Source of the DNA: Methylosinus trichosporium OB3b
GTDB lineage: Bacteria; Pseudomonadota; Alphaproteobacteria; Rhizobiales; Beijerinckiaceae
DNA: 64,000 bases
Reading direction: 5' to 3'
Assembly: GCF_002752655.1 (NCBI RefSeq)
Contig: NZ_CP023737.1
Coordinates: 1,798,001 to 1,862,000 of the forward strand
Shown: positions 62,815 to 64,000 of the stretch, piece after piece
Layout of the letters: every line of letters starts with the position of its first letter
How positions within the stretch are numbered: position 1 is the first letter of the stretch
Translations under genes and position numbers: made by a program
The notes under the pieces: generated by a model
Told to the model about the DNA's origin: nothing
Seen by the model: the letters and a program-made list of their open reading frames with translations, nothing else
Databases searched by the model: none

Positions 62815-64000
62815 ATGTCGCATTCGACCAGCCTTTCGCGCGAGCTCGATCGTCTGAGGACAGGCCTGCACCGCGGACGGCTCGCTCTGCTGGGGCTCTC
62901 GCGCGGCTGGATCGCGGCGATGCTCGCCGCCGCCGTCCTCGCGCTCGCCGCGGCGATCGCGCCCTGGACCTTCTCGACCGGCGCCATGCTCGAGGAGATC
63001 GCCGGACAGATCGAGGCCTCTTCGGGATTGCGCGCCGCGGCCAAAGGCCGCTCGACCTTCTCGCTGCTGCCCAGGCCGCATATTGCGATAGACGACGTCG
63101 CCTTCGCCGATCCGAGCTTCGCTCTCACCATCGAGGCGGAGCGGCTGCGCGGCAATGTCCGTCTGCTGCCGCTGCTGACGGGTCGGCTGGAGCTCGCCAA
63201 CGCCGAGCTGCTGCGTCCGCGCATCCGCATCGCGCTCGACCGCAAGCCGATGACCGCGAGCGGCGCCGCGGCGCGCGCCGCCGCCGCGCGGCCGTCGACG
63301 CCGGAGGCCGAGACGGCCGATCGCGCCCCGCTCGGCTCCGTGGCCATCCTGTCCGGCGCCGTCGCCGTCGTCTTCGAGGACGGGCGCGAGGAACGGATCG
63401 ATATGATCGACGCCACGCTCGATTGGAGCTCTGTCGGCGCGCCGGCCACGCTCGACGCCGCCTTCTCCTGGCGCGGCGAGCGGCCGCGGGCGATGCTGTG
63501 GTTTCAAAAGCCGGGCGCGCTCCTGCGCGGCGAGGCCTCGCCGATGATGATGAGGATCGACTCCGTCAGCCTACGGATGGAGGCGGATGGCGTCGCTCAG
63601 AGCGGGCCCAAGCCGCGCTTCACCGGCCGCCTCTCGGCCTCCTCCCCGTCCTTGCGCGATGCGCTGCGGCTCGCCGACGTCTCGGCGCCCCTGCCCGGCC
63701 GGTTCGAGAATGTGCAGATCGCCGCCAAGGCGAGCGTCGGGCTGCGCGACTTCCAGCTCTCCGACCTGCATTTTTCCGCCGACGAGAATGATTTCGAGGG
63801 TGTCTTCGGACTGCGCCACGACGGCGACCGGCCGATCCTGCACGGCACGCTCGCCAGCAGCTTCGTCTCCCTGAAGCCGATGATCGCCGACGCTCCCGCG
63901 CTCATCGGACCGGACGGCCAGTGGAGCCGCGAGCCTTTCGTGCTGCCGGACATCAAAGGCGCCGATGTCGATCTACGGCTTTCGGCGGCGCGGGCCCGTC
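62815..64000 (+). CDS. AsmA-family protein (3' end beyond the window)
   Basis: Starts MSHSTSLSRELDRLRTGLHR, has one membrane segment (WIAAMLAAAVLALAAAIAP) and then a large periplasmic beta-rich region (GRSTFSLLPRPHIAIDDVAFADPSF, LRGNVRLLPLLTGRLELANAELLRP), the AsmA layout. These long proteins span the periplasm and carry lipids between membranes. Only the first 395 residues are visible; the reading frame stays open to the edge. Confidence 0.85.
   Translation, partial: MSHSTSLSRELDRLRTGLHRGRLALLGLSRGWIAAMLAAAVLALAAAIAPWTFSTGAMLEEIAGQIEASSGLRAAAKGRSTFSLLPRPHIAIDDVAFADPSFALTIEAERLRGNVRLLPLLTGRLELANAELLRPRIRIALDRKPMTASGAAARAAAARPSTPEAETADRAPLGSVAILSGAVAVVFEDGREERIDMIDATLDWSSVGAPATLDAAFSWRGERPRAMLWFQKPGALLRGEASPMMMRIDSVSLRMEADGVAQSGPKPRFTGRLSASSPSLRDALRLADVSAPLPGRFENVQIAAKASVGLRDFQLSDLHFSADENDFEGVFGLRHDGDRPILHGTLASSFVSLKPMIADAPALIGPDGQWSREPFVLPDIKGADVDLRLSAARAR

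Overview
The window is high-GC chromosomal DNA from an alphaproteobacterium, most likely a diazotrophic Hyphomicrobiales and plausibly a type II methanotroph of the Methylocystis/Methylosinus kind. The order-level signals are an oxygen-sensitive alpha-type NifA, a tRNA-His with the G1:U72/A73 ends known from alphaproteobacteria, GTTC/GAAC-N7 direct-repeat LexA boxes, and the bolA-dnaJ-cobS neighbourhood. The methanotroph guess is weaker: it rests on the nif layout and a bufferin-like metal-binding peptide, and no methane monooxygenase is present.

Positions 1-17.8 kb are a nitrogen-fixation island. nifHD and most of nifK run leftwards from a sigma-54 promoter. A small degenerate response regulator is transcribed divergently from nifH, and the two promoters share one NifA site. 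Next comes a leftward block of two ferredoxins, a SIR2-like protein and a 71-aa protein. A ten-gene leftward operon follows: nifB, 2[4Fe-4S] ferredoxin, A-type Fe-S carrier, TPR protein, LRV Fe-S protein, two NifZ-domain proteins, nifT, an 87-aa protein and a DegT-family protein lacking its catalytic lysine. Divergent from nifB, behind two shared NifA sites, are a TPR gene, nifA (with its own sigma-54 motif) and a second LRV Fe-S protein. A truncated haemoglobin and an unrecognised 196-aa protein, behind another sigma-54 motif, close the island.

Positions 18-29 kb are mainly core and envelope genes: an O-antigen ligase-like protein, a sugar transferase, the aromatic/histidine genes tyrA-type, hisC and chorismate mutase, a bufferin-like peptide, NfeD and an SPFH protein, cobalamin synthase, a Phd/VapC toxin-antitoxin pair and dusA.

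Positions 29.9-38.2 kb are an integrative mobilizable element in the 3' end of tRNA-Phe. It carries a tyrosine integrase, an AlpA-type regulator, a TraA relaxase with traC, traD and a recognisable oriT, but no type IV secretion genes. Its cargo is a tightly coupled pair of glycine-zipper membrane proteins of unknown function, one with a possible PD-(D/E)xK-like motif. A decayed Fic gene lies just outside the left end.

Positions 38-64 kb are mostly housekeeping genes: DUF1178, glutaredoxin, comF, tRNA-His, nitrilase-like amidase, ihfA, endonuclease III, gltX, bolA, a J-domain protein, cobS, two M16 peptidases, NAD kinase, lexA and the start of an asmA-like gene. Mixed in are accessory genes (GH18 chitinase, orphan VapB-type antitoxin, a degenerate cysteine dioxygenase-like protein, a degenerate histidine kinase) and two families of dispersed palindromic repeats.
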